Counted from the first letter of the stretch, positions 1-6,684 are shown. The stretch: 8,157 bases of DNA from Vibrio sp. (GCA_007124475.1 SLFB01000003.1:1-8157), one strand, 5' to 3'. Translations and numbers: made by a program. The notes: generated by a model from the sequence alone, not told the origin.

Positions 1-91
1 ATAGAGATTTAACCACCTTTCTTTATCGGTACTCACTCATCATCTTATGATGGCTAGCGATGATCTTTCATCTTAGCTTGGTTTATCTGTT

Positions 92-140
92 TGTGACCAA
101 CGTAACCTACCCCGCTACAGCATCAAGTAGGAAGAGCATA
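92..140 (+). repeat. Decayed right half of an ERIC element
   Basis: This stretch matches the right half of the intact ERIC element at 7854-7981. Shared blocks, in order, are GTGA, AACGTA, CC, CCC and a 12-base TCAAGTAGGAAG near the end, followed by CATA where the intact copy has ATATA. No matching left half is visible in bases 1-91, so the copy looks truncated or badly worn. The rest of the 1-253 non-coding stretch holds small hairpins (CATCAT/ATGATG at 38-52, GATGA/TCATC at 59-72, GCCATC/GATGGC at 187-212), but I found no convincing -35/-10 pair for mdlA. That this is an ERIC remnant rests on alignment by eye. Confidence 0.55.
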
Positions 141-241
141 ACGCTTTTTTAAGCAGAATGAGCGTACGATTGGCACAATGAATATAGCCATCGGGATAGC
201 CAATAAGATGGCAGGGGAAAGCAGCATAATGACACATAATC

Positions 242-256
242 AAGGAGAATAATGTG
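242..256 (+). promoter_or_regulatory. Ribosome binding site selecting the GTG start of mdlA
   Basis: AAGGAG at 242-247 lies six bases before GTG at 254-256. An ATG overlaps at 252-254, but it is followed at once by TGA and cannot start the protein. The GTG is therefore the supported start, and it gives an N-terminus that aligns with E. coli MdlA. Confidence 0.8.
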
Positions 257-1996
257 AAAATATTTTGGCATTTACGGTGGTTTTTTAGACTTCGCTGGCA
301 ACGGTATTGCGGCGCTATTTTACTGTTTATGCTTATTTCTGCTATGCAGCTCATCATTCCTAAATCGGTCGGGCATATTGTGGATGGTGTCGTCGATAAC
401 ACCATGACTGGTCGTGATGTATGGCAATGGCTAGCAGGATTATTACTGGTTACTATCATCATTTATCTTTGTCGAATTTTATGGCGCATCTGGTTATTTG
501 GTGCCAGTTTTGAGCTGGGTAGCATACTACGCAATCGTCTCTATCAACATTTATCACGTCAACCACCACGCTTTTTTGAACGCTATAAAACCGGTGATTT
601 AATGGCCCGTGGCACCAATGATGTGAAAAATATTGTCATGACTGCCGGAGAAGGTGTGCTCACCGCGGCTGATTCATTGATCACTGGGGTCGCAGTGTTG
701 ATCATTATGAGTACCCAAATCAGTTGGAAGCTGACTCTAATGGCACTATTGCCGATGCCTTTTTTAGCGATCACCATCTTCTTTATTGTTCGCATTCTTC
801 ATCAACGCTTTAAAGTGGCTCAAGAAGCGTTCTCTGACCTATCTGATATGACGCAAGAGTCTCTCAATGGGGTGCGAATGCTACGCGCGTTTGGCCTTGA
901 AAGCCAAGAGCAGCAACGCTTCGAAACTATGGTCAATGAAACCGGAGACAAAAATATTGCCGTGGCGCGAGTCGATGCTCGTTTTGATCCTGCCATTCAA
1001 TTGGCGATTGGATTATCGTTTTTTATCAGCATCAGTGTCGGTGCTTATCTTGTTGAGCAACAAGAAATTAGTTTAGGAGATTTGACCGCGTTCACTATGT
1101 ATCTTGGTTTGATGATCTGGCCAATGCTCGCATTTGCTTTTCTGTTTAACATTTTAGAACGCGGTTCTGCCGCTTGGGAAAGGCTACAAGAAGTGCTCGA
1201 ACTGGCTCCGAGTATCACCAGTGGCCAACAATCGCTCTCCACTCAAGCACAGCCATTGACGATTGATATTGAACGTTTTCACTGGGATAGCCAACTACCG
1301 GCTGCGCTTGAGCACTGCCATGTGCAACTAAAGCCGGGTAATATTTTAGGCATTGCTGGCCCTGTCGGTAGTGGTAAATCAACCTTGGTCGCGTTATTGC
1401 TGCGTCAGCAAGAGTTACAGCATGGCGATATATGTTATGGGGACGTCTCAATTCAAGCCGCCAAACTGGATCAATGGCGCAGTAAATTTGCGGTAGTCAA
1501 TCAGTCACCGTTTCTTTTTTCACGCTCAATCTTTGACAACATTGCTTTAGGTTGCCCGAATGCTAGCGAGCAAGAAGTCTATCGAGCAGCACAATTAGCC
1601 TGTATTCATGACGATATTTTAAAATTCCCCGCTGGTTACGCTACGGAAGTCGGAGAAAAAGGCATTACCTTATCTGGGGGGCAAAAACAACGTATCGCGA
1701 TTGCTCGAGCCATGTTACTCAATGCTGAAGTGCTGATCCTTGATGATGCGTTATCCGCTGTTGATGGCCGCACCGAGCACACCATTTTACGCAATCTGGA
1801 ACAATACCATCAACATCAAGCACTGATCATTATCGCCCACCGGCTAACGGCCTTGGAAAAGGCAGATGAAATTATTGTCCTTAACCACGGTAAAATTACC
1901 GAGCGAGGTCAACATAAACACTTACTTGCCAATCAAGCTTGGTATGCAGAAATGTATCAATATCAACAACTGGCTCAAGCGATTGAGGGAGAATAA
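254..1996 (+). CDS. mdlA: Heterodimeric ABC exporter half-transporter MdlA/SmdA
   Basis: This inner-membrane half-transporter has a six-helix membrane domain (roughly residues 17-300) followed by an ATPase domain (roughly 335-570). The family pairs with MdlB to form an ATP-driven multidrug-type exporter, called SmdAB in Serratia; the substrate here is unknown. Visible motifs are Walker A GPVGSGKST (369-377), Q-loop Gln417, signature LSGGQ (473-477), Walker B VLILDD (493-498), D-loop SAVDG and H-loop His529. Asp498 sits where most ABC ATPases have the catalytic glutamate, as I recall for E. coli MdlA too, which suggests this half carries the degenerate ATP site. At 580 residues it is close to the family length of about 590. 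Translation starts at GTG with a good Shine-Dalgarno sequence. It ends two bases before mdlB, so the two are almost certainly cotranscribed. The assignment to MdlA rather than another ABC exporter rests on overall similarity and on the partner gene. Confidence 0.9.
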   Translation: MKIFWHLRWFFRLRWQRYCGAILLFMLISAMQLIIPKSVGHIVDGVVDNTMTGRDVWQWLAGLLLVTIIIYLCRILWRIWLFGASFELGSILRNRLYQHLSRQPPRFFERYKTGDLMARGTNDVKNIVMTAGEGVLTAADSLITGVAVLIIMSTQISWKLTLMALLPMPFLAITIFFIVRILHQRFKVAQEAFSDLSDMTQESLNGVRMLRAFGLESQEQQRFETMVNETGDKNIAVARVDARFDPAIQLAIGLSFFISISVGAYLVEQQEISLGDLTAFTMYLGLMIWPMLAFAFLFNILERGSAAWERLQEVLELAPSITSGQQSLSTQAQPLTIDIERFHWDSQLPAALEHCHVQLKPGNILGIAGPVGSGKSTLVALLLRQQELQHGDICYGDVSIQAAKLDQWRSKFAVVNQSPFLFSRSIFDNIALGCPNASEQEVYRAAQLACIHDDILKFPAGYATEVGEKGITLSGGQKQRIAIARAMLLNAEVLILDDALSAVDGRTEHTILRNLEQYHQHQALIIIAHRLTALEKADEIIVLNHGKITERGQHKHLLANQAWYAEMYQYQQLAQAIEGE

Positions 1997-1998
1997 AC

Positions 1999-3765
1999 AT
2001 GAGAAAGACCACTATTAAACGCCTGTTTACCTACCCTCTCGCACAGCCTAAGCCAATGTTGATTGGTTTGGGGTTTCTGTTTATTGCTGCCATCGCCAAT
2101 GCTGGAGGGCCTTGGCTTATCCAGCATTTTATCGACGAGCACATAACAAAAGGTGACTATGCTCGAGAGACACTGCTTATTCTCGCCGCTAGCTATATTG
2201 GTTTGACCTTATGTTCGGCACTATTTCAATATCTACAAAGTATCCAATTTAATATTGTGGCTACCGGGGTGATCAAAACCATTCGTAAACAGGCTTTTAA
2301 TAGCGTAATTCGCCAGCCGCTATCAGCCTTCGATTATACACCAACCGGTAAATTGGTATCGCGTTTAACCAATGATACTGAATCTTTGCAACAATTTTAC
2401 GAACTGCTGATCGCCTCAGTGATCCGTAATATTGTGATGATATCGGTGATGTTGGTGGTTATGACATTATTGAGCTGGCAATTAACGTTAGTGGTGATGG
2501 TGTTATTGCCAGTCGTGGTGGGATTTATGCTGCTGTTCCAAAAACTCAGCACTTCAGCCTATCGTATTATGCGTGATTTACTCACTGATATTAATGGCAA
2601 TATGAGTGAATCGATTCAAGGTATGAGCGTCATTCAATTAATGCGCCAAGAGCAGCGATTTAACCAACAGTTTACTGAACTAACGGCAGAGCATCTTAAA
2701 GCCGGTAAAAAAGTCATTACCTTAAATGGCATTTTACTTAGACCACTTATGGATCTGTTAGCAGGTATTGCACTACTAACCTTAGTGGCTATTTTTGGTT
2801 TTAGTGGCACCGAGCTCATTGGTGTAGGCGTGTTATACGCCTTTATTAGCTATCTCGGCCGGATCAGCGAGCCATTGATTGAAATGACTCAACAGCTAGC
2901 ATTGCTACAGCAAGCGTTAGTCGCCAGCGAACGAATTTTTGAAATGATCGATGCCGCGCAACAAAGCTACGGTGAAGATGCTCGCCCACTCAGCAGTGGA
3001 GCCATCCAATTACGTGACCTTTGCTTTAGCTATGACGGCAAGCAACAGGTTCTCAAGCAGATTAATCTAACCATTAAGCATCAAAATTTCGTTGCCTTAG
3101 TCGGCCATACCGGCAGTGGGAAAAGCACTATCGCTTCCCTATTGATGGGCTTTTATCCGGTTCAGAACCATGCGTTATACCTAGATGGTCGACCAATTGA
3201 TACGCTCAGCAAATCGGTGTTACGCAAAGATGTTGCTATGGTGCAACAAGATCCACACGTACTGCCTTCATCAGTCCGCGATAATATTGCACTGGGCAGA
3301 AGCATTAGTGATGAGTCGATTTGGCTTGCCTTGCATCAAGTTGGTCTCGCTGAACAAATACAGCGCTATCCTAATCAATTAGAAACTCAGTTAGGACAAG
3401 GGGAAACGAACCTATCGGCTGGACAAAAACAATTATTGGCGATGGCTCGCGTATTGGTCGCTAAACCTAAAGTGCTCATTTTGGATGAAGCTACTGCCAA
3501 TATCGACTCAGGAACTGAAGCGCTTATTCAACGTAGCCTGCAAACGTTACGACATGATATGACCCTTGTGGTGATTGCCCATCGCCTTTCTACCATTATG
3601 GAAGCAGATAACATTGTTGTTTTACACCATGGTGAATTGGTCGAACAAGGTTCACATCAGGAGTTGTTATCACTACAGGGACGTTATGCGCAAATGTACC
3701 AGATGCAGCAAGTGGGTGAACATCTGCGTGATATTGAGCAACACCAACAGCTTGAGCCAGCTTAA
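1999..3765 (+). CDS. mdlB: Heterodimeric ABC exporter half-transporter MdlB/SmdB
   Basis: This is the partner half-transporter of MdlA, at 588 residues of normal length. Six hydrophobic segments occupy about residues 17-290 and the ATPase domain about 335-570. Motifs are Walker A GHTGSGKST (369-377), Q-loop VQQDP near 416, signature LSAGQ (472-476) in place of the usual LSGGQ, Walker B VLILDE (492-497) with catalytic Glu497, D-loop NID and H-loop His528. The altered signature and intact glutamate are the mirror image of MdlA, as expected for a heterodimer with one consensus and one degenerate ATP site. The start ATG follows the mdlA stop after two bases. Its Shine-Dalgarno AGGGAG (1986-1991) lies inside the end of mdlA, so translation is probably coupled. 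The C-terminal tail after about residue 573 is hydrophilic and Gln/Glu-rich. The transported substrate cannot be read from sequence. Confidence 0.9.
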   Translation: MRKTTIKRLFTYPLAQPKPMLIGLGFLFIAAIANAGGPWLIQHFIDEHITKGDYARETLLILAASYIGLTLCSALFQYLQSIQFNIVATGVIKTIRKQAFNSVIRQPLSAFDYTPTGKLVSRLTNDTESLQQFYELLIASVIRNIVMISVMLVVMTLLSWQLTLVVMVLLPVVVGFMLLFQKLSTSAYRIMRDLLTDINGNMSESIQGMSVIQLMRQEQRFNQQFTELTAEHLKAGKKVITLNGILLRPLMDLLAGIALLTLVAIFGFSGTELIGVGVLYAFISYLGRISEPLIEMTQQLALLQQALVASERIFEMIDAAQQSYGEDARPLSSGAIQLRDLCFSYDGKQQVLKQINLTIKHQNFVALVGHTGSGKSTIASLLMGFYPVQNHALYLDGRPIDTLSKSVLRKDVAMVQQDPHVLPSSVRDNIALGRSISDESIWLALHQVGLAEQIQRYPNQLETQLGQGETNLSAGQKQLLAMARVLVAKPKVLILDEATANIDSGTEALIQRSLQTLRHDMTLVVIAHRLSTIMEADNIVVLHHGELVEQGSHQELLSLQGRYAQMYQMQQVGEHLRDIEQHQQLEPA

Positions 3766-3859
3766 GTGTCGTTGAGCTTGTGCGAACAAATACTGTTCGA
3801 GATAAAAGCGTTTTAATCGCGGTGAGAAAAGCAAATATCACTAATCGCGGTTTAAATAC

Positions 3860-3881
3860 CCACTCAGCCTAGGCTGAGTGG
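3860..3881. terminator. Perfect 22-base palindrome between convergent genes, probable terminator
   Basis: CCACTCAGCCT (3860-3870) is followed immediately by its exact complement AGGCTGAGTGG (3871-3881). As RNA this gives a nine-base-pair GC-rich stem with a CTAG loop. On the minus strand it is followed by GTATTTAAA, a short T-rich run, so it best serves the 74-residue gene that ends at 3891. On the plus strand the downstream AATACAAG is not U-rich, so termination of mdlAB there is less certain. Its position between two convergent genes supports a terminator role over an operator. Confidence 0.6.
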
Positions 3882-3890
3882 AATACAAGA

Positions 3891-4115
3891 TCAGTGTTGC
3901 ACACCAGAGGGGTTATGACTAAATTCGGTTTGTTGATAAATGTCAGCCAATGCTTTGACTTTATTGGCTCTAGGTTTACGACGCCGTTTAGGCTCGAACT
4001 CTTGCTCAACGTGTTTTAAGGTTTGCTCGTGCTCTTTTGCTGATTGAATAAACTCAGGGTTTGACATCGCCTGTTGGCGTAGGCGGTTAACGCGTTCTAA
4101 TGTTTCCCACAACAT
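3891..4115 (-). CDS. Small conserved-looking protein of unknown function (74 residues)
   Basis: I do not recognise this protein. It is 74 residues, highly charged, without a signal peptide, membrane segment or cysteine. Residues 1-41 look like one long amphipathic helix rich in Glu, Gln and Arg. A basic patch with KRRRKPR at 43-49 follows, then a shorter helix (about 50-63) and a polar tail. The pattern would suit nucleic-acid or protein binding, but that is only inference. Evidence that it is a real gene is strong for its size: a full AAGGAGG Shine-Dalgarno (4121-4127) five bases before ATG, a near-consensus promoter just upstream, and a hairpin just after the stop. It is transcribed in the same direction as queEC, but a terminator and its own promoter separate it from them. 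It converges with mdlAB. Confidence 0.75.
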   Translation of the reverse strand: MLWETLERVNRLRQQAMSNPEFIQSAKEHEQTLKHVEQEFEPKRRRKPRANKVKALADIYQQTEFSHNPSGVQH

Positions 4116-4131
4116 AGAGACCTCCTTACCA

Positions 4132-4147
4132 CTGGTTATATAACCAG
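4132..4147. promoter_or_regulatory. Perfect 16-base palindrome at the promoter, possible operator
   Basis: CTGGTTATATAACCAG is an exact inverted repeat with no loop. It overlaps the last two bases of the proposed -10 box and covers the expected transcription start, a classic repressor position. Because transcription would begin near its centre, the mRNA would contain only about half of it. That argues for a DNA-binding site and against an RNA hairpin. I cannot name the regulator. Confidence 0.45.
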
Positions 4148-4173
4148 CATAGCTCAGCCTCTGTACTTGTCAA
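4146..4173 (-). promoter_or_regulatory. Sigma-70-type promoter of the 74-residue gene
   Basis: On the minus strand a perfect -35 box TTGACA (complement of 4168-4173) is followed after 16 bases by TATGCT (complement of 4146-4151), which matches four of six positions of the -10 consensus. Transcription would begin near 4139, leaving a leader of about 23 bases that contains the AAGGAGG ribosome binding site. The start point is estimated from spacing only. Confidence 0.6.
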
Positions 4174-4206
4174 GAAAAAGCACTGTTATTATAGACAGTG
4201 TTTTTT
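4174..4206 (-). terminator. Rho-independent terminator of the queE-queC operon
   Basis: CACTGT (4181-4186) pairs with ACAGTG (4195-4200) across an eight-base loop. The stem is lengthened by A-T pairs between the A run at 4175-4179 and the T run at 4201-4206. Read on the minus strand it lies about 28 bases after the queC stop and ends in GCTTTTTC, the expected U tract. It would also work on the plus strand, where six Ts follow. Its minus-strand T tract runs straight into the -35 box of the 74-residue gene. Confidence 0.8.
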
Positions 4207-4234
4207 CTCTTTTACTAATGAAGTGATAGATTAA

Positions 4235-4933
4235 TCACAAATTATCGTTCACTTGTTTAGCCACCAAGGATTGAGTAACCTTTTGATGATGAAGTAAATA
4301 TTCATCTAGACCCGCTTTACGCAGATCACAAGCAGGACAAGCACCACAGCCGTCACCGATGATCCCATTGTAACAAGTCAATGTTTCATGGCGCACCAAA
4401 TCCAAAGCCTGATGCTGATCGGCTAGCGCCCACGTTTCCGCTTTATTTAGCCACATAAGTGGCGTACGAATGGTTAATTGACGATCCATACCTTGTACTA
4501 AGGCGTTATTCATTGCTTTAACAAATTGGTCACGGCAATCTGGATAACCAGAAAAATCCGTTTCACACACTCCAGTAATAATGGTCTCAGCACCAATTTG
4601 ATAAGCGTAAATACCCGCTAAAGTGAGAAATAGAATGTTGCGCCCCGGCACAAAAGAGTTAGGTAAACCATTCTCCTGCAATTCATGAGAAACAGGGATG
4701 TCATCTCGAGTAAGTGAACTTATCGCTAACTCATTGAGTAACCTGACATCCATCACTTTATGAGCTTTAACACCCAGTTTGATAGCTAACTGCTGAGCAA
4801 CTTCAATTTCCAATTTATGGCGCTGGCCATAATCAAAAGTAATGGCATGAACTTCATCAAACATTTGTAATGCCTGCACTAGGCAGGTGGTTGAATCTTG
4901 TCCACCACTAAATACCACGACGGCTTTGTTCAT
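4235..4933 (-). CDS. queC: 7-cyano-7-deazaguanine (preQ0) synthase QueC
   Basis: QueC converts 7-carboxy-7-deazaguanine to preQ0 in the cytoplasm using ammonia and ATP, the step after QueE in the queuosine tRNA-modification pathway. At 232 residues it has the usual family length. The N-terminal PP-loop ATPase motif SGGQDS (9-14) is intact. FVPGRN (94-99) and the GVCETDFSGYPDCR block (121-134) are typical of the family. The C-terminal zinc-binding cysteines are present: Cys187, then Cys196, Cys199 and Cys202 in the CGACPAC block. It lies 11 bases downstream of queE on the same strand. Its AAGGA ribosome binding site overlaps the end of queE and sits eight bases before ATG, so the two genes form an operon and are probably translationally linked. 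The older name exsB refers to the same family. Confidence 0.96.
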   Translation of the reverse strand: MNKAVVVFSGGQDSTTCLVQALQMFDEVHAITFDYGQRHKLEIEVAQQLAIKLGVKAHKVMDVRLLNELAISSLTRDDIPVSHELQENGLPNSFVPGRNILFLTLAGIYAYQIGAETIITGVCETDFSGYPDCRDQFVKAMNNALVQGMDRQLTIRTPLMWLNKAETWALADQHQALDLVRHETLTCYNGIIGDGCGACPACDLRKAGLDEYLLHHQKVTQSLVAKQVNDNL

Positions 4934-4944
4934 CTCTTATTCCT

Positions 4945-5619
4945 TTAAGCAATGTTTAGATATTTATGGGTTTGAATCGATAAACGCCAGTTACGAGCAA
5001 TACAAGTTTCTATACATAACTGAGTCGCACGAGGCTTTTGGCTAATGGGCTGTAATGCCACAATAGTATTATCAGTAATAGATGCCTGTGCTAGCAACGC
5101 ATCAAGTTGATGAATATCTTTTTCTGTTCCAACCGGATGTTTGATTTCATTGGCGCGCTGCAACGCTGAGACTAGAACAGGTAACTTACCTTTCATCGCT
5201 ACTTTAGGTGACACTGTCACCCAAGTTGTTGCACTGCTGCGAACCTCAAAGGTTCCACTGGTCTCTATTTGACATTGACAGCCAATCGCCTCAAATGCCT
5301 CCGTCAAGGGGACTAAGTCGTAAATACAAGGCTCACCACCGGTGATCACAATATGCTTAGCGGTATAACCCTGTTGTCGATATTGAGCAACTATCTGCTC
5401 TGCAGAGCCTTGACACCATGTGGGACTATCCCCTTGTTTGGCGATAATTTGTTGGAAACTACGCTGATCTTGCGGCTCAGCATCCCAAGTTTGCTTGGTG
5501 TCACACCAGGCACAACCAACCGGGCATTGTTGCAGTCGGACAAAGACCGCCGGCACGCCGGTAAATACGCCTTCGCCCTGGATGGTTTCAAATATTTCAT
5601 TCACTTTGTACAAAGTCAT
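4945..5619 (-). CDS. queE: 7-carboxy-7-deazaguanine synthase QueE (radical SAM)
   Basis: QueE is a radical SAM enzyme that contracts the ring of 6-carboxy-tetrahydropterin to 7-carboxy-7-deazaguanine, feeding QueC. The three iron-sulfur cysteines are Cys32, Cys36 and Cys39 in QCPVGCAWCDTK, the CxxxCxxC arrangement also seen in E. coli QueE. The SAM-contacting GGEP motif is at 94-97, and the protein ends in QTHKYLNIA like E. coli QueE. At 224 residues it matches that subfamily. The ATG start gives an N-terminus of the right length before the conserved NEIFETIQGEG segment, but no good Shine-Dalgarno sequence precedes it (only TAGG, three bases away). It is the first gene of the queE-queC operon. 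No queD or queF is in the window. Upstream are two mutually exclusive hairpins that could regulate it. Confidence 0.96.
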   Translation of the reverse strand: MTLYKVNEIFETIQGEGVFTGVPAVFVRLQQCPVGCAWCDTKQTWDAEPQDQRSFQQIIAKQGDSPTWCQGSAEQIVAQYRQQGYTAKHIVITGGEPCIYDLVPLTEAFEAIGCQCQIETSGTFEVRSSATTWVTVSPKVAMKGKLPVLVSALQRANEIKHPVGTEKDIHQLDALLAQASITDNTIVALQPISQKPRATQLCIETCIARNWRLSIQTHKYLNIA

Positions 5620-5647
5620 TGGCCTATATTTGCGCTAATAAAATCTT

Positions 5648-5683
5648 AGGTCGCCGACCTTAATAGAAGCGACCTCAGAGGTC
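5648..5683. promoter_or_regulatory. Pair of inverted repeats with alternative pairings upstream of queE
   Basis: Two 13-base odd-centred inverted repeats lie in tandem, AGGTCG-C-CGACCT (5648-5660) and GACCTC-A-GAGGTC (5671-5683). All four half-sites share the core AGGTC or GACCT, so either hairpin can form, or outer and inner halves can pair with one another instead. The block ends 28 bases before the queE ATG. On the minus strand the queE-proximal hairpin is followed by AAGATTTTATT, a loosely T-rich run. It could be a double operator or an attenuator-like leader. It does not resemble the preQ1 riboswitches I know. TTGACC (complement of 5680-5685) is a possible -35 box, but no good -10 follows at normal spacing. 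Confidence 0.35.
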
Positions 5684-5726
5684 AATTTAAACCCACTGCT
5701 TATCGATACTTTCTATATTGAGACTT

Positions 5727-5755
5727 TTGATAAACTGACTTTAGATTTTCATAAA
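5727..5755 (+). promoter_or_regulatory. Weak candidate promoter for yidA
   Basis: TTGATA (5727-5732) and CATAAA (5750-5755) are 17 bases apart, each matching at least four of six consensus positions. The leader to yidA would be a little over 100 bases and would contain the palindrome ATCACTCAGTGAT (5779-5791) and a small hairpin GCACA/TGTGC (5826-5839). AT-rich intergenic DNA yields such matches by chance, so this is tentative. Confidence 0.25.
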
Positions 5756-5869
5756 AAACACGTATCTTGTCATACTTTATCACTCAGTGATTGCGCGGTT
5801 AATGGACAACCTCTCTCCGCGAACAGCACAATCCTGTGCCACACTTCTTTTTGTCACTTTGGGTAATAC

Positions 5870-6676
5870 ATGTATAAATTAATTGCGCTCGATATGGATG
5901 GCACTCTGCTCAATAGCCAAAAACAAATCTCTTTACGTACGCAACAAGCCATCGCCAAAGCTCGCGAGCAAGGCATTAAAGTTGTCCTCGCTTCTGGTCG
6001 GCCACTGGCAGGTATGCAAGATAAACTTGAATTATTAAATCTCACCTCTGAGCAGGACTATGTATTGCACTACAACGGCTCAATGGTACAAAACGTCGGT
6101 ACAGGGGAAATCATCTATCAACAAATTATCGATGGTCGCTCCGCTAAACGAGTGGCTCGCCTAGCTAAAGAGCTTGGCGTTAATACCCATGCCTTTAGTC
6201 AGATTCATGGTCTGATCACTCCTAAAACAAGCCAGTACACTGAAGTCGAAGCCAATATTAATGGCATCTCTATTACCGAGATGGATTTTGACCTATTAGA
6301 AGATGATCATCCGATCATTAAAGCTATGATCGTTGCCGAACCCAAAGTGTTAACCGCAACCATAGCTAAAATTCCCGCTGAGTTTTATCAAGACTTCACC
6401 ATAGTACAAAGCGCAGCATTCTTTGTTGAATTTCTCAATCCCAAAAGTAATAAAGGCATTGGTGTACAAGCCATTGCTGAGCACTTAGGTATCAAACCTT
6501 CTGAAGTGATCTGTATGGGTGATGCCGAAAACGACCATCATATGTTGCAATATGCAGGTTTAGGGATTGCGATGGAAAACGCGATGGAAGAAACCAAACG
6601 CATCGCGGATCATATTACCTTAAGCAATGATCAAGATGGAGTTGCCGTGGCTATTGAGCAGTTTGCCTTGCGCTAA
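5870..6676 (+). CDS. yidA: Cof-type HAD sugar-phosphatase, YidA-like
   Basis: This is a cytoplasmic haloacid-dehalogenase-superfamily hydrolase of the Cof/type IIB group. E. coli YidA, at 270 residues its likely orthologue, dephosphorylates sugar phosphates and related metabolites. All four HAD motifs are visible: DMDGTLL with nucleophile Asp8 and Asp10, motif II Ser42 in ASGRP, motif III Lys195 in NKGIG, and motif IV GDAEND (217-222) for magnesium binding. The cap domain lies between about residues 85 and 185. The 268-residue length is normal. Only a weak GGG precedes the ATG by six bases, but the start fits because the first catalytic Asp is always close to the N-terminus. It is transcribed divergently from queE, stands alone, and ends at a strong terminator. 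Physiological substrate is not readable from sequence; the family is promiscuous. Confidence 0.88.
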   Translation: MYKLIALDMDGTLLNSQKQISLRTQQAIAKAREQGIKVVLASGRPLAGMQDKLELLNLTSEQDYVLHYNGSMVQNVGTGEIIYQQIIDGRSAKRVARLAKELGVNTHAFSQIHGLITPKTSQYTEVEANINGISITEMDFDLLEDDHPIIKAMIVAEPKVLTATIAKIPAEFYQDFTIVQSAAFFVEFLNPKSNKGIGVQAIAEHLGIKPSEVICMGDAENDHHMLQYAGLGIAMENAMEETKRIADHITLSNDQDGVAVAIEQFALR

Positions 6677-6684
6677 CCAGGTAT

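Noticed and set aside
1..91. Tail of an upstream coding gene
   Set aside because: All short frames close quickly and no recognisable C-terminus is visible, so none can be supported.
170..192. TTGGCAC-containing stretch as a sigma-54 promoter for mdlA
   Set aside because: The -24-like TGGCAC is present, but no TTGC-type -12 element follows at the required spacing.
115..462. Minus-strand reading frame of 115 residues over the mdlA start
   Set aside because: It overlaps the well-supported mdlA 5' end and intergenic DNA, has no family resemblance, and its composition looks like antisense translation.
3783..3799. CGAACA/TGTTCG inverted repeat after mdlB as terminator or LexA box
   Set aside because: It has six pairs and no following U tract. 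The spacing does not fit the GAAC-N4-GTTC SOS box, and the gammaproteobacterial CTGT-N8-ACAG pattern is absent.
3596..3841. Minus-strand frame of 81 residues at the end of mdlB
   Set aside because: It lies mostly antisense to the conserved ATPase end of MdlB and has no recognisable motif.
3814..3851. Ten-base direct repeat TAATCGCGGT (3814-3823 and 3842-3851)
   Set aside because: There are only two copies in a short intergenic stretch, with no mobile element or att-like context; chance is a fair explanation.
5353..5649. Plus-strand frame of 98 residues antisense to queE
   Set aside because: It mirrors the conserved iron-sulfur region of QueE and has no independent coding support.
5648..5683. 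preQ1 riboswitch upstream of queE
   Set aside because: The repeats lack the short C-rich/A-rich pseudoknot arrangement of the preQ1 classes I know, so no known riboswitch can be claimed.
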